DNA of 8,250 nt, taken from the NCBI GenBank assembly GCA_000380705.1, contig AQYM01000033.1:20652-28901 (forward strand), written 5' to 3'. Position numbers and translations under genes: made by a program. The notes under the pieces are model-generated. The model saw only the letters and a list, made by a program, of their open reading frames with translations, was not told the origin of the DNA and did no database searches. Origin of the DNA: Crenarchaeota archaeon SCGC AAA471-B05 (GTDB lineage: Archaea; Thermoproteota; Thermoprotei; Gearchaeales; Gearchaeaceae). This document shows, in pieces, positions 7,610 to 8,250 of the stretch (positions within the stretch are counted from its first letter, which is position 1; each line of letters opens with the position of its first letter).

Positions 7610-7642
7610 AATTTAAAAATATTAACTTATATTATCTTTAAC
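7610..7642 (+). promoter_or_regulatory. Putative promoter for leaderless rps12 (TATA-like box 7612-7620)
   Basis: The 33 bases between nusA and rps12 are almost pure A/T. They contain TTTAAAAAT (7612-7620), centred 27 bases before the A of the rps12 ATG, preceded by a purine run (7608-7611) that could serve as a BRE. The bases from about -16 to -5 are also A/T-rich. Archaeal TATA boxes sit about 26-27 bases before the start site, so transcription would begin at or next to the ATG, giving a leaderless mRNA. No SD sequence precedes rps12, which agrees with this. In such AT-rich DNA a chance match is possible, so this remains a prediction. Confidence 0.55.
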
Positions 7643-8083
7643 ATGGGTAAAAAATCACCTTTAGGCTTATTTGCTGCTAGAAAATTAAGGAAAAAAAGAC
7701 AAAAATTTAGATGGAGCAAACCAGAATATAAAAGGAGAATGTTAAGATTAAAAGAAAAATATGATCCTTTAGAAGGTGCTCCTCAAGCTAGAGGTATTGT
7801 AATTGAGAAAGTAGGTGTAGAATCAAGACAACCCAATTCAGCTGTAAGAAAGTGTGTCAGAGTACAACTTGTAAAAAATGGAAAACAAATAACCGCTTTT
7901 GTTCCTAAAGATGGTGCTTTAAATATAATTAGTGAACATGATGAAGTTATAGTAGAAGGTATAGGTGGTCCTCAAGGAAGAGCATACGGTGATTTGCCCG
8001 GTGTAAGATGGAAAGTCGTTAAGGTTAATGGCGTTGCATTAAGCGAGATATTAAAAGGTAAAAAACAAAAGCCCCAAAGATAA
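7643..8083 (+). CDS. rps12: 30S ribosomal protein S12 (uS12)
   Basis: Small-subunit decoding-centre protein that contacts helix 44 and the A-site codon-anticodon pair and helps control accuracy. It has 146 residues, the normal archaeal size. Archaeal hallmarks are the basic N-terminus (KKSPLGLFAARKLRKKRQKF), KEKYDPLEGAP, ARGIVIEKVGVE, then the decoding loop QPNSAVRKCVRVQL (P64, N65, S66). The second loop is GRAYGDLPGVRWKV, with D117-L-P-G, the counterpart of the bacterial D88/D89 loop. The C-terminal KGKKQKPQR tail resembles that of Sulfolobus S12. The ATG at 7643 gives the expected N-terminus and has no SD upstream, in line with leaderless expression from the gap before it. rps7 begins 2 bases after the stop. 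Confidence 0.97.
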   Translation: MGKKSPLGLFAARKLRKKRQKFRWSKPEYKRRMLRLKEKYDPLEGAPQARGIVIEKVGVESRQPNSAVRKCVRVQLVKNGKQITAFVPKDGALNIISEHDEVIVEGIGGPQGRAYGDLPGVRWKVVKVNGVALSEILKGKKQKPQR

Positions 8084-8085
8084 AT

Positions 8086-8250
8086 ATGGTATTAGCTCAA
8101 AGAGAAATTTTGGTATTTGGTAAATGGAGTGTCAAAGATATAAAAATTAATGACATTAGTTTAATAAAATACATTAATTTAACTCCACTTCATGCGCCTA
8201 CCACAAGTGGGATTTATGCTAATAAAAGATTTGGCAAATCAAACATGCCT
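8086..8250 (+). CDS. rps7: 30S ribosomal protein S7 (uS7), N-terminal fragment, 3'-truncated by window
   Basis: An ATG two bases after the rps12 stop opens a frame that runs without a stop to the window edge (55 codons). The translation contains VFGKWSVKDIKINDISLIKY, then INLTPLHAPTTSG and ANKRFGKSNMP. This matches the archaeal S7 N-terminus (xFGRWSxxDVEVxDxSLxxYINLxP, then HTxGRxxKKRFGKxxxPIVER). S7 nucleates the 30S head and contacts the E-site tRNA and mRNA exit. S7 after S12 is the universal str-operon order; in archaea the gene for EF-1A commonly follows. No SD is seen close to the ATG, so translation probably depends on termination of rps12. Confidence 0.92.
   Translation, partial: MVLAQREILVFGKWSVKDIKINDISLIKYINLTPLHAPTTSGIYANKRFGKSNMP

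Noticed and set aside
7610..7642. Terminator between nusA and rps12
   Set aside because: There is no hairpin and no run of T longer than three in the gap, so nothing supports termination here.
8051..8066. A/T-rich TTAAAA / TAAAAAAC before rps7 as a second leaderless promoter
   Set aside because: The candidates are centred about 32 and 23 bases before the ATG, off the expected 26-27, and lie within codons for the Lys-rich S12 tail, so base composition explains them.

Overview
The window is a stretch of archaeal chromosome carrying the core RNA polymerase / ribosomal protein operon. All seven genes lie on the + strand and are packed nearly end to end: rpoB (5' end cut off by the window) - rpoA1 - rpoA2 - rpl30e - nusA - rps12 - rps7 (3' end cut off). 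This is the conserved archaeal 'rpo - L30e - NusA - S12 - S7' order. The DNA is AT-rich, roughly one third G+C by eye. Arginine is mostly AGA/AGG and the proteins are rich in Ile, Lys and Glu, which is common in thermophilic low-GC archaea but does not prove thermophily.

Organism: the largest subunit is split into A' and A'' as separate genes. As far as I recall it is unsplit in Thaumarchaeota, which argues against that group. The second subunit is a single unsplit polypeptide, unlike the B'/B'' of most methanogens and haloarchaea. L30e lies between rpoA2 and nusA. This fits Thermoproteota (crenarchaeal-type TACK archaea) best. Thermococcales or another divergent lineage remain possible. I cannot name a genus.

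Layout: 1-3084 is Rpo2 (RpoB), lacking roughly 100 N-terminal residues. 3075-5684 is Rpo1N with the NADFDGDE catalytic loop and the bridge helix. 5671-6873 is Rpo1C with the trigger loop. 6866-7168 is L30e. 7172-7609 is the short archaeal NusA with two KH domains. After a 33-base AT-rich gap that looks like a promoter, 7643-8083 is uS12 and 8086-8250 is the start of uS7. The first four genes overlap by 10, 14 and 8 bases, which suggests translational coupling of polymerase subunits made in matched amounts. NusA follows L30e after 3 bases. rps12 has no visible Shine-Dalgarno sequence but has a TATA-like box centred 27 bases before its ATG, so it is probably also transcribed separately as a leaderless mRNA.

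I found no mobile element, CRISPR, RNA gene, intein or unknown gene, and no hidden system. The most interesting signal is that several residues that are nearly invariant around the polymerase active centre differ here: Rpo1N F469, H504, K723, H729 and S788; Rpo2 Phe at 1075-1077 and Gln at 1918-1920; Rpo1C V84. The true catalytic aspartates and lysines are intact. This suggests a divergent or fast-evolving lineage with an otherwise functional enzyme. The comparisons with family consensus are from memory and need an alignment.
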